From: CAVQUE01 sp046290435
GTDB lineage: Bacteria > Actinomycetota > Acidimicrobiia > Acidimicrobiales > UBA8592
Assembly (NCBI GenBank): GCA_046290435.1
Contig: JBKAGO010000045.1
Coordinates: 27,500-91,499 of the forward strand
Direction of reading: 5' to 3'
DNA: 64,000 nucleotides
In this document: positions 40,666-49,047 of the stretch, piece after piece
Layout: every line of letters begins with the position of its first letter
Numbering within the stretch: the first letter of the stretch is position 1
The notes under the pieces: generated by a model
Told to the model about the DNA's origin: nothing
The model's input: the letters and a program-made list of their open reading frames with translations, nothing else
Database searches by the model: none
Translations under genes and position numbers: made by a program

Positions 40666-41012
40666 ACCGGTCGGGCGGCGCGGAGTTCGCGCACACCGAG
40701 TGCCGTGCCGACCAACGGCAGGATCACCAGCGCTGCGAATCCGGCCACGGCAGCCCACACCGAGATATCGGCGGCCACTGCGGCGACGATGCCGGCTGCC
40801 ACAGCGAACCAGCCCGATGCCGACAGCCACGTGCCGATCCGCTCGTGGGCCCGCCGCCAACTGTCCGCGCTGGTGGTGTCGCGGGTGTGACCGCCCAGCG
40901 GCAGGTCGATGCGACCATTGCGCGCGGCGGAACCGAGGGCGGCCATGGCCGTACCCAGGCCGATGAGCAGTATGGCGATGAGCGTCGTTCTGCTCACAGC
41001 AAGGTGTCCCAT
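40659..41012 (-). CDS. SdpI-like small membrane protein
   Basis: The 117-residue protein has three hydrophobic segments (about 8-27, 66-85, 88-108). Between the first two, GHTRDTTSADSWRRAHERIGTWL matches the conserved cytoplasmic stretch of the SdpI/DUF1648 C-terminal domain, whose Bacillus member gives immunity to the SdpC toxin. In most Actinobacteria such proteins have unknown roles. No toxin gene is seen beside it. The ATG start has no clear ribosome site; it follows the PLP enzyme gene by 49 nt. Confidence 0.55.
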   Translation of the reverse strand: MGHLAVSRTTLIAILLIGLGTAMAALGSAARNGRIDLPLGGHTRDTTSADSWRRAHERIGTWLSASGWFAVAAGIVAAVAADISVWAAVAGFAALVILPLVGTALGVRELRAARPVL

Positions 41013-41061
41013 ATGAGTCGTGGTCGCGCCCGCCGACGCGTCCCCGGTGGTGCCGCCGAGG

Positions 41062-42318
41062 TCAGTCGAGCGTGGCGTAGGTCGTTGAGCGGTCGAGGGT
41101 CGTCGTGCCGCTGACGTCGGCCACCGATGCAGCGAGATCGTCGAGGTACTGGTCGATCACGCCCGTGTTGGAGTTGGAGACGGTGGAGTGCAGCGAGTCG
41201 GGCGGGCCCTGGCGGTCGAGGTACCAGCCTCGTGCCCGCAGTGCGTCGCCGAGGGCGAACACGTCGACCGGCTCGCCGGGAGCGGCCGGGTCGGCGGCGA
41301 GGGCGATGAGGTGCAGGTCGCCGTCGCCGAGCACCCGGATGCCGTCGATGGCCGCGATGCCGGCCCGGACGCGGTCGGCGTTGTCGAGGGTTGCGCGCGT
41401 GAGTTCGACGTAGCCGTCGACGCCGAGGTGGCTCATCACCGCCCAAGCGCACGCCATGGGAAGCCCGGATCGGGTGCCCTGCAGGTTGGGCGACGCGTAG
41501 AACCCGCCGAGCCAGTCGTCGAACACGAAGGTCTGGTAGCGGCGCAGCTCCTTGCTGCGATGCAGAATGACCGACACGCCCTTGGGGGCGTAGCCGAGCT
41601 TGTGGATGTCGGCCGAGATGGTGGTGACGCCCGGGACCCGGAAGTCCCACGGGGCGATGGTGCGGCCGAGCCGTTCGGCGAACGGCAGGACGAACCCGCC
41701 CATACACGCATCGACGTGACAGCTGGCGCCGACCGACTGGGCCAGCGCTGCGATCTCGCCGATGGGGTCGATCACGCCCTGGGGGTACTGCGGAGCCGAG
41801 CCGACCACCAGCACGGTCTGGTCGTTGACGTGCGCAGCCATGGCATCGACGTCGGCGGTCCAGTCCGACCGCACCGGGGTCTTGTGGACGGTGATGCCGA
41901 ACAGGTGGGCGGCCTTGTGGAACGCTGCGTGGGCGCTCTCGGCGAGGACCATCTCGGGCGCGGTGATGCCCCGCTCGGCGCGGCCGCGCTCGCGTGCGGC
42001 CTTGACGGCGCAGAGGATGGATTCGGTGCCGCCGCTGGTGAGGAACCCCGAGGCGGTGTCGCCACCGTGGAGCAGGTCGGCGGTCCAGCCGACGACCTCG
42101 GACTGGATTGCGCCCAGCGACGGGAACGCCTGGGTGTTGAGCGCGTTCTCGTGCAGGTACATCGCCGCTGCGGCCTCGGCCACGTGATGCACGCCGGGTC
42201 CGCCGTCGTACACGAGCCCGAAGGTGCGCCCGTCGGCCCAGCGCACGTCGTCGGCGCGCTTGACCGAGAGCTCGGCGATGACCTCGTCGACCGGTCGGCC
42301 GTGCTCGTTCAGCGGCAT
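41062..42318 (-). CDS. PLP-dependent lyase/decarboxylase (sphingosine-1-phosphate lyase-like)
   Basis: The 418-residue group II PLP enzyme has TSGGTESILCAVKAAR, HVDACMGGFVLPFAE and the PLP lysine in ISADIHKLGYAPKGVS. DACMGGF and DIHKLGYAPKG are characteristic of the sphingosine-1-phosphate lyase/DPL branch rather than glutamate or aromatic amino-acid decarboxylases. It may cleave a phosphoamino-alcohol or decarboxylate an amino acid. TACGAT (minus strand, 42326-42331) 7 nt upstream supports a leaderless ATG at 42318. Confidence 0.82.
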   Translation of the reverse strand: MPLNEHGRPVDEVIAELSVKRADDVRWADGRTFGLVYDGGPGVHHVAEAAAAMYLHENALNTQAFPSLGAIQSEVVGWTADLLHGGDTASGFLTSGGTESILCAVKAARERGRAERGITAPEMVLAESAHAAFHKAAHLFGITVHKTPVRSDWTADVDAMAAHVNDQTVLVVGSAPQYPQGVIDPIGEIAALAQSVGASCHVDACMGGFVLPFAERLGRTIAPWDFRVPGVTTISADIHKLGYAPKGVSVILHRSKELRRYQTFVFDDWLGGFYASPNLQGTRSGLPMACAWAVMSHLGVDGYVELTRATLDNADRVRAGIAAIDGIRVLGDGDLHLIALAADPAAPGEPVDVFALGDALRARGWYLDRQGPPDSLHSTVSNSNTGVIDQYLDDLAASVADVSGTTTLDRSTTYATLD

Positions 42319-42378
42319 GGCGGGGATCGTAGGCGCGCCAGTGACCCCTGTCACGAGGTCTTGTCAACCAGCGCGCCA

Positions 42379-42487
42379 GGTCTGGCGCCGAGGATCGTTG
42401 CTCTGGCGACGTGTTTCGGCGCCGGTCGGGTTGGCCGTGGGTTCTGGCGCCGAGGATCGTTGCTCTGGCGACGTGTTTCGGCGCCAC
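42379..42487. repeat. Hairpin tandem repeat, second locus (62-bp period, 2 copies)
   Basis: Copies at 42379-42425 and 42441-42487 match those at 39687-39795 apart from a few bases, with the same TGGCGCCGA/TCGGCGCCA arms and 62-bp spacing. They lie between the 2OG-oxygenase gene and the PLP enzyme gene. Confidence 0.9.
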
Positions 42488-42566
42488 CTGCAACGGTCGA
42501 GGAGACGTGCGCTTCAGGGCGACGACCGGCGGCGCTCGGTCCGCGCCCGTGTCGCGGCGACGACAG

Positions 42567-43577
42567 TCAGGGCACGAGGTCGGCGTGCCAGATCTCGGCG
42601 ACGTCGGGGTGGCTGCGGAGGCGGAACTTCAGCCAGTTCTCGCCGTAGGTGGCGAAGATCGGGTCATCGGGGTTCGCGTTTTGTCCGCCCGGTGCCCGAG
42701 CCGCGAGTGCGGGCGGGAGCTCGATGGGGTCGAGGCGGGACTCCATGCACGGGTTGAAGAAGTACGCCACCGAAATGCGCTCGCACCCCGGCGGAGGGCT
42801 CACTACCCGATGCTTGGTGGCACGCAGGTAGCCGTTGGTCGCGACCTGGAGCATCTCGCCGAGGTTCAGCACGTAGGCGCCGGGCATCGGGGTGGCGTCG
42901 ACGAGGGTGTCACCGGTCTGCACCTGCAGGCCGCCGACGTCGTCCTGCATGATGAACGACAACAGACCCGAGTCGTGGTGCAGTCCCACGCCCTGGCCGG
43001 TGTCGGCTGCGATGTCCTGGGCCGGATACCGGATGATCTTCACCAGCACCTCGGGGTCGGGCGTCACGACGGGCTCGAAGTGATCGGCCGGCAGCTCCAG
43101 CCCCAGGGCCAGCGCCGACAGCACCGCACGGCCCACCCGGGCCATCTCTTCCATCCAAGCGGTGACCACGTCCTGCATCTGCGGGACGGCGCTCGGCCAC
43201 TGGTTGGGGCCCCGCAGCCGCAGCCATGGCGGCGCATCGGGCCCGAGGTCCGGAGCGGCACGTTCGGGGCCGATGTCGATCTGATCACGCCAGTCGCTGG
43301 TGCCGTTGGTGTGCTCCTGACCGAGACGGGTGTAGCCCCGGAAGTGCGGCGTGTTGGTGTTGACGATCTCGAGGCGGTCGGGCTCGGGCAGGGCGAAAAA
43401 CGCCGCGGCCAGCTCCATCACCCGGACCTCGAGCGCCGGGTCGATGCCGTGGCCGACCAGGTGGCAGAACCCGATGTCGTGCTCGGTGGCGATGAGCTCG
43501 TCGACGAACCGTCGCCCGGCAGCCGAGTGGGGATCGTCGAGGAACGCCGAGATGTCCAATACCGGTAGCGGGCCCAC
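42567..43577 (-). CDS. 2-oxoglutarate/Fe(II)-dependent oxygenase (isopenicillin-N-synthase-like)
   Basis: The 336-residue protein has the DIOX_N start PVLDISAFLDDP, then the iron motif HHDSGLLS (His-x-Asp), a distal His in KHRVVSPPP and the 2OG-binding RISVAYFFNP (Arg-x-Ser). These are the residues of the IPNS/gibberellin-oxidase type. It probably hydroxylates a small organic acid. The GTG at 43577 has TATCCT (minus strand, 43584-43589) 6 nt before it. It lies 52 nt downstream of the Rieske gene. Confidence 0.87.
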   Translation of the reverse strand: MGPLPVLDISAFLDDPHSAAGRRFVDELIATEHDIGFCHLVGHGIDPALEVRVMELAAAFFALPEPDRLEIVNTNTPHFRGYTRLGQEHTNGTSDWRDQIDIGPERAAPDLGPDAPPWLRLRGPNQWPSAVPQMQDVVTAWMEEMARVGRAVLSALALGLELPADHFEPVVTPDPEVLVKIIRYPAQDIAADTGQGVGLHHDSGLLSFIMQDDVGGLQVQTGDTLVDATPMPGAYVLNLGEMLQVATNGYLRATKHRVVSPPPGCERISVAYFFNPCMESRLDPIELPPALAARAPGGQNANPDDPIFATYGENWLKFRLRSHPDVAEIWHADLVP

Positions 43578-43629
43578 GGGCCGAGGATATGCCCGTCGGC
43601 CGCGGCGATGCCGGTCGGTGTGTGGAGGG

Positions 43630-44637
43630 TCAGCCCAGTCCCGAGCGGGGGTCGACCGCGGCGAGGACGCGGCTCTGGAACCACGACACGGCGTGTTCCT
43701 GCGGCGAGCTCGGTGCGGCACCCCGGTACACGCCCGAGGCCATGTTGGCGTGGACGGCGGCACAGATGGGCTGGTCGTCGCGCACCAGTTGGGCGCAGAG
43801 GTCCCGCAGGGGTTTGTCGTCGACGCCGGGAAGGGTGAAGAAGTCGAACGCGAGCAACGTCTCGTGGGGTCCTCTCGGCAGGACCTGGGTCCAGCACAGC
43901 GTCGACCCGAGCACCTGCAGCAACACGTTGGGGTACAGGTAGTACCACCGCATCACCCACCCGTTGCTGGTGCGCGCCTCCTGCGCCGTCGTGCGATCGT
44001 CGAGGATCGACACGCTCGAGGCTGCCATGTCGAAGTGGGTGGCCAGCACGCTGTGGGTCCGGGCGGCGTGGTAGCTGTCGAGGTAGTTCTCGACGACGAG
44101 CTTCCAGTTGCAGCGCATGGTCTCGGTGCGATGGCCGGTGAACTGCATGGCGCCGAAGTCCACGTCGGCACACTGGGACATGAGCGATCCGAGCGCCTCG
44201 TCGAGCGAGATGGCCGAACCCGCCAACGACACCCACAGCATCTGTCCGGCGCGCCCCATCGAGATCTCCGACAACCGTTCGCTGTCACCGGAGAGCGCAG
44301 AGGCGTCACCGAAACCCGGGGCGTCGACCAGCGCGCCTTCGAACGAGAAACACCAGCCGTGGTATCGGCACTGCAGCGTGTCGGTGACGCCTCGCCCGTT
44401 GGGCAGGATGGGTCCCGCCCGGTGGGGACAGACGTTGTGGTAGCCCCAGGGATGGCCGTTGCCGTCGAGAACGATGAACACCGGGTAGCCGGCGATCTCC
44501 TCGGCGACGTAGCCGCCGGAGTGCACGAGCTCGTCGGTGCGGCCGAGGATCATCCACTCTCTGCCGAACACCGCTGTCCGTTCTGCCTCGAAGGCATCGT
44601 CGTCGACATACAGGCGCGATGGCAGGCTCGATGACAC
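43630..44637 (-). CDS. Rieske non-heme iron oxygenase, large subunit type
   Basis: The 335-residue protein has a Rieske [2Fe-2S] site CPH (Cys70, His72) and CRYH (Cys90, His93) and the mononuclear iron motif ENYLDSYHAARTH (His190, His195). It would hydroxylate or demethylate an aromatic or quaternary amine, using electrons from a reductase not found here. The length is shorter than the ~420-450 residues of ring-hydroxylating alpha subunits, closer to choline/carnitine monooxygenase-like forms. TAAGGT (minus strand, 44644-44649) lies 6 nt before the GTG. Confidence 0.87.
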   Translation of the reverse strand: MSSSLPSRLYVDDDAFEAERTAVFGREWMILGRTDELVHSGGYVAEEIAGYPVFIVLDGNGHPWGYHNVCPHRAGPILPNGRGVTDTLQCRYHGWCFSFEGALVDAPGFGDASALSGDSERLSEISMGRAGQMLWVSLAGSAISLDEALGSLMSQCADVDFGAMQFTGHRTETMRCNWKLVVENYLDSYHAARTHSVLATHFDMAASSVSILDDRTTAQEARTSNGWVMRWYYLYPNVLLQVLGSTLCWTQVLPRGPHETLLAFDFFTLPGVDDKPLRDLCAQLVRDDQPICAAVHANMASGVYRGAAPSSPQEHAVSWFQSRVLAAVDPRSGLG

Positions 44638-44683
44638 ATCAGGACCTTAGAGATGGGGCCGGGCCCGTCGGTGGACCCCGCCG

Positions 44684-47600
44684 TCATACCGGACGAGTGG
44701 CCCCGTGGCCCCCGCCGCCGGGAGTGGCGATCTCGATGGCGTCGCCCCGCTCGACCCGGACCGACGCGACGCCGGCCAGCTGCTCGGTCGAGCCATCGGC
44801 CCGGAGCACGAGGTTGATCCCGACGGCCCCCGGCGAGCCGCCCGAGGTGCCGTAGGGCGCCACCACCCGCCGCGACGACAAGATGTTGACCTCCATGGCC
44901 TCGTCGAAGCGCAGGCGGCGGACCACGCCGTCGCCGCCGCGATGGGCGCCCTCGCCGCCCGAACCCCGCCGGATCGAGAACTCCTCGACCCGCACCGGGA
45001 AGCGCCACTCGAGCACCTCGGGATCGGTCAGCCGGGAGTTGGTCATGTGGGTGTGCACGGCGCTCGCACCGTCGGCGGTGGCGGTGGCACCGGCGCCACC
45101 ACAGACGGTCTCGTAGTACTGGTGCCGGTCGTTGCCGAACAACACGTTGTTCATCGTCCCCTGCGACGCACCGGCCACGCCGAACGCTCCCAGGAGCGTG
45201 TCGACGATGAGCTGGCTGGTCTCGACGTTGCCGGCCACGACCGCCGCCGGGTATCTCGGCGAGATCAGGCTCGGGTCGGGGATGATCAGTTCGACCGGGG
45301 CCATGGCGCCGGCGTTGAGCGGGATGGGGTCGCCGACGAGCAGCCGCAGCACGTACCGGACCGCGGCGTGGCACACCGCGCGAGGGGCGTTGAAGTTGCC
45401 GGGGTGGGGGCCGCTGGTGCCGGTGAAGTCGATCACCGCCGATCCGGCGTCGCGGTCGACGCGGATGGCGACCGACACCTGCGATCCATCGTCGGTCGCG
45501 CACGTGAACGCGCCGTCGGACAACCCTCGCAGCAGGCGCCGTACGGACGCCTCGGCGTTGGCCTCGACGTGACCCATGTACGCGTGGACGACGTCGAGGC
45601 CGTAGTGGGCGACCACCCGGCCCAGCTCGGCGATGCCCTTCTCGCAGGCCGCCACCTGGGCCCGCAGGTCGGCGATGTTCTGATCCGGGTTGCGTGCCGG
45701 ATGGCGGCCGCCGGCGAGCACGGCGCGCAACTCGTCGGTGAGGAAGCGGCCGTCGGCGACGAGGAGGTGGTCGTCGAGGAGCACGCCTTCGTCTTCGACG
45801 CTGGTCGAGTGCGCCGGCGCCGACCCGGGCGTGATGCCGCCGATGTCTGCGTGGTGGCCGCGAGCGGCGACGTAGAAGATCGGCCGGTCCCGGGTCGGGC
45901 CGCCGCCGGAGGTGACACCGGGCTCGGCCGACTGGGCTTCGCTGGTCAGTGCGGTGCCGGATAGGGCGTCGGCGAACACGGGTGTCACGACGGTGACGTC
46001 GGGCAGGTGGGTGCCGCCGCGGTACGGGGCGTTCGTGACGTAGACCTCGCCGGGCGCCATCCCATGACCCGACGACGCGGCTGCGTCGCCCGAGGCCCGC
46101 GCCGATCGTGAGGCGATGACGGCCTTGACGGCGTCGCCCATCGAGCCCAGGTGCACCGGGATGTGCGGCGCGTTGGCCACCAGGTCGCCGTCGGGTCCGA
46201 AGATGGCGCAGGAGAAGTCGAGGCGCTCTTTGATGTTGACCGACGCCGCGGTCTGCGCCAGCACGACACCCATCTGCTCGGCGACGTTCATGAAGAGGTT
46301 GTCGAAGATCTCGAGCTGCACGGGATCGACGGCGGTACCCACGCCGCCGGCACCCGGCCGTGGCGTGATGCGCTCGATCACCAGGTCCCCGGCCGCCGTC
46401 ATGGTGGCCTGCCAGCCGGGATCGACGACCGTCGTGGCGTTGGTCTCGACGATCACCGCCGGCCCCTCGACGCGGCTCCCGGCGGCCCACGAGGCCCGAT
46501 CCACGAATGGCGCGGGCCGGGCGGAACCGGCGACCACCAGCTCGTGCATCCTCCGATCACCGGCGCCCGACGATGCCTGCGCGGCCGGACCCGCCAGATC
46601 CAGCTGCGGTGTGGGTCCGATGCCCTCCACCTGTGCGGCTTCGACCACCAGCGAGCGGTCGTCGTCGACGAAACCGAATCGGCTCCGGTGCGCGGCGACG
46701 AAGGCGGACCGCACGTCGGCGGCCTCGCTTGCGTCGACCACCAGGGCCGTGTCCGAACCCGCGGCGCGCACCGAGAGCCGGCGCACCAGCCGGGCGGTGC
46801 CGGGCGCGACCCCCCGGGACACGAGTTCGGAGCCGACCTCGGCCTCGAGTGCGGCGAAGACTGCAGCCAGGGCCTCGCCGGCGTCGTCGAGGGCGATCTC
46901 GACGGCGCGGCCCGCCACGTGGCGGATCTCGGCCAGGCCGATGCCGACCGCGGAGAGCACCCCGGCCTGGGGATGGACGAACACCCGGGGAATACCCAGC
47001 CGGTCGGCGACGGCGCAGGCGTGCTGACCGCCCGCCCCGCCGAACGACACCAGGGTGTGGTCGCCGACATCGTGGCCGCGCTGTACCGAGATGCGGCGTA
47101 TGGCGTTGGCCATGTTGTCGACGGCGATGGTGACGAACCCCTCGGCCAGGCGCTCGAAGGTCCAGGCCTCGCCGGTGGCCGCCGATACCTCGGCCGCCAG
47201 CTCGGCAAACCCCCGTCTCGCCGCGTCGGCGTCGAGCGACGCGTCGCCGCCGGGGCCGAACACCTTCGGGAAGTACTCGGGACGCAGCCGACCCAGCACG
47301 ACGTTGGCGTCGGTGACCGTCAGGGGCCCGCCGTTGCCGTAGCACGCAGGGCCGGGGTCGGCGCCGGCGGAGTCGGGACCGACCCGGAACCGTGCCCCGT
47401 CGAAGTGCAGGATCGAACCGCCGCCGGCGGCGACGGTGTGGATGTCCAGCATCGCGGCGCGCACCCGGACCCCGGCCACCTCGGACTCGACGACGCGTTC
47501 GTACTCGCCGGCCAGGTGCGACACGTCGGTCGAGGTGCCGCCCATGTCGAAGCCGATCAGGCGATCGAACCCGGCGGCTCCGGCGGTGCGGGCCATGCCC

Positions 47601-48415
47601 ACGACCCCGCCGGCCGGGCCGGACAACAGTGCGTCCTTGCCGCTGAAGCGGTGCGCGTCGGTGCGCCCGCCGCTGGACTGCATGAAGGTCAGCCGGCAGT
47701 CGGCCGGGAGCTGCGCGGCGACCTGGTCGACGTAGCGGCGCAGCACCGGCGACAGGTAGGCGTCGACGGTGGTGGTGTCGCCCCGGGGCACCAGCTTCAT
47801 CAGCGGGTCGACCCGGTGGCTCACCGAGACCTGGGCGAAGCCCACCTCGTGGGCGAGCTCGGCCAGTCGGGCCTCGTGGTCGGGGTACCGGTAGCCGTGC
47901 AGGCACACGATGGCAGCCGCGGTGCAGCCGTCGACGGCGGCTGCGGCCAGCGCGGCCCGGGCGGCGTCGACGTCGAGGGGCACGAGCACCGTGCCGTCGG
48001 CGGCCACCCGTTCGTCGACCTCGACGACGGTCGAGTACACGACGTCGGGCACGACGATGTCGAGTGCGAACAGGTCGGGGCGGGCCTGGGTGCCGATGCG
48101 CAGCGCATCGCGGAATCCCCGGGTGATGACCAGCGCCGTGGGTTCGCCCTGCCGTTCGAGCAACGCGTTGGTGGCGACCGTGGTCCCCATCTTCACCGCG
48201 GCGATGGTGCCGAGCGGCAAGGGCTCGGGTTCGGGTACGCCCAGGACGTCGCGGATGGCGGCGATGGCCGCGTCGGTGCTGCGGTTCGGGTGTTCCGAGA
48301 GCACCTTGCGGCTCTGGACGGTGCGGTCGGGCGCGATGGCGACGACGTCGGTGAACGTGCCGCCCCGGTCGATCCAGAACTCCCAACGACCGCCGGCGTC
48401 ACCCGCCGCGGTCAC
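44684..48415 (-). CDS. Hydantoinase A/B fusion (5-oxoprolinase-like)
   Basis: The 1243-residue protein fuses HyuA (about 1-690) and HyuB (about 700-1243). The N-terminal motif FWIDRGGTFTDVVAI and GFDMGGTSTDVSHLAGEYE are the ATP-binding HyuA signatures; the second half starts VDPVQLEIFDNLFMNVAEQMG and has RGHHADIGGITPGS, typical of HyuB. Full-length fusions are 5-oxoprolinases or N-methylhydantoinases, opening lactam or hydantoin rings with ATP. The GTG overlaps the upstream thioesterase stop (GTGA), implying coupled translation. Confidence 0.9.
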   Translation of the reverse strand: MTAAGDAGGRWEFWIDRGGTFTDVVAIAPDRTVQSRKVLSEHPNRSTDAAIAAIRDVLGVPEPEPLPLGTIAAVKMGTTVATNALLERQGEPTALVITRGFRDALRIGTQARPDLFALDIVVPDVVYSTVVEVDERVAADGTVLVPLDVDAARAALAAAAVDGCTAAAIVCLHGYRYPDHEARLAELAHEVGFAQVSVSHRVDPLMKLVPRGDTTTVDAYLSPVLRRYVDQVAAQLPADCRLTFMQSSGGRTDAHRFSGKDALLSGPAGGVVGMARTAGAAGFDRLIGFDMGGTSTDVSHLAGEYERVVESEVAGVRVRAAMLDIHTVAAGGGSILHFDGARFRVGPDSAGADPGPACYGNGGPLTVTDANVVLGRLRPEYFPKVFGPGGDASLDADAARRGFAELAAEVSAATGEAWTFERLAEGFVTIAVDNMANAIRRISVQRGHDVGDHTLVSFGGAGGQHACAVADRLGIPRVFVHPQAGVLSAVGIGLAEIRHVAGRAVEIALDDAGEALAAVFAALEAEVGSELVSRGVAPGTARLVRRLSVRAAGSDTALVVDASEAADVRSAFVAAHRSRFGFVDDDRSLVVEAAQVEGIGPTPQLDLAGPAAQASSGAGDRRMHELVVAGSARPAPFVDRASWAAGSRVEGPAVIVETNATTVVDPGWQATMTAAGDLVIERITPRPGAGGVGTAVDPVQLEIFDNLFMNVAEQMGVVLAQTAASVNIKERLDFSCAIFGPDGDLVANAPHIPVHLGSMGDAVKAVIASRSARASGDAAASSGHGMAPGEVYVTNAPYRGGTHLPDVTVVTPVFADALSGTALTSEAQSAEPGVTSGGGPTRDRPIFYVAARGHHADIGGITPGSAPAHSTSVEDEGVLLDDHLLVADGRFLTDELRAVLAGGRHPARNPDQNIADLRAQVAACEKGIAELGRVVAHYGLDVVHAYMGHVEANAEASVRRLLRGLSDGAFTCATDDGSQVSVAIRVDRDAGSAVIDFTGTSGPHPGNFNAPRAVCHAAVRYVLRLLVGDPIPLNAGAMAPVELIIPDPSLISPRYPAAVVAGNVETSQLIVDTLLGAFGVAGASQGTMNNVLFGNDRHQYYETVCGGAGATATADGASAVHTHMTNSRLTDPEVLEWRFPVRVEEFSIRRGSGGEGAHRGGDGVVRRLRFDEAMEVNILSSRRVVAPYGTSGGSPGAVGINLVLRADGSTEQLAGVASVRVERGDAIEIATPGGGGHGATRPV

Positions 48416-48915
48416 GGTCCCGAGATGGCGCGCCCCAGCAGTGCAGCCTCGACCGGCGCCCGCAGCGCGGCGATGCGCTCGACGGTGTCGGGATCGAGCG
48501 CGGTGATCGCCGCGGTGTCGGCGTCGACGAGCGCGAGCAGCGACTCCTGGGTGGCGACGATGGTCTCGGCCGGGTTGCCGTCGTCAGAGGGCTCGTCGTC
48601 GATCTGGCGCAGCTCGTGGAACAGGTGGAGACGCAGCTCGTCGACGCCGACCACGAAGGTGTCGACGGCGATGCGATCGTCCTCGAGGAGCTCGTCACGG
48701 AACACCGTGTGGGTCTCGGAGGTGAAGTACACCGCGGCGGTGTGCTCGAGGTTGGGGTCGAATCCGAGCAGCACGAGCATCTCGTCGGTCGCGTCGGCGA
48801 AGACGTGGCCGTAGCGGGCCTCGGCCATGTGGCCGTTGGCGTCGATCCAGCGTTCGTCGACGATGCCGGTGAAGGTTCGGGTGAATGGCCCCGTTCGGGA
48901 CTGCGATGCCGGCAT
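48412..48915 (-). CDS. Hot-dog fold thioesterase-like protein
   Basis: The 167-residue protein has the 4HBT-like pattern FTGIVDERWIDANGHM followed by EARYGHVFADATDEML, with the Asp/His region seen in acyl-CoA thioesterases of carnitine- and hydantoin-type gene sets. It would hydrolyse an acyl-CoA in the cytoplasm; specificity is unknown. TACACT (minus strand, 48922-48927), 6 nt before the ATG, marks a leaderless start. It is first in the operon thioesterase-hydantoinase, with the Rieske gene 46 nt further on. Confidence 0.75.
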   Translation of the reverse strand: MPASQSRTGPFTRTFTGIVDERWIDANGHMAEARYGHVFADATDEMLVLLGFDPNLEHTAAVYFTSETHTVFRDELLEDDRIAVDTFVVGVDELRLHLFHELRQIDDEPSDDGNPAETIVATQESLLALVDADTAAITALDPDTVERIAALRAPVEAALLGRAISGP

Positions 48916-48921
48916 GGCGAG

Positions 48922-48927
48922 AGTGTA
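48922..48927 (-). promoter_or_regulatory. -10 box of leaderless thioesterase-hydantoinase operon
   Basis: TACACT on the minus strand lies 6 nt before the thioesterase ATG, with no ribosome-binding site between. This would start the transcript of the thioesterase-hydantoinase operon. Confidence 0.5.
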
Positions 48928-49014
48928 CGGCCGCCCACGTCGGCCCGGTGGCGGCCGACCCGGCGGCGCGAGGTGCGGTCGGGCCACCGGCCGCCGCGTC
49001 GGTACCGGGCTGTT

Positions 49015-49041
49015 TTGTGACAGCAGCCGAGTCAATACGAT
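49015..49041 (+). promoter_or_regulatory. Promoter of the thiolase-like gene
   Basis: TTGTGA (49015-49020) and TACGAT (49036-49041) are separated by 15 nt, and TACGAT ends 6 nt before the GTG at 49048. No ribosome site is seen, so the message is probably leaderless. Confidence 0.5.
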
Positions 49042-49047
49042 CGGCCG

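Noticed and set aside
40659..41012. SdpI-like protein as bacteriocin immunity
   Set aside because: No SdpC-like toxin gene is near; most actinobacterial homologues have no such link.
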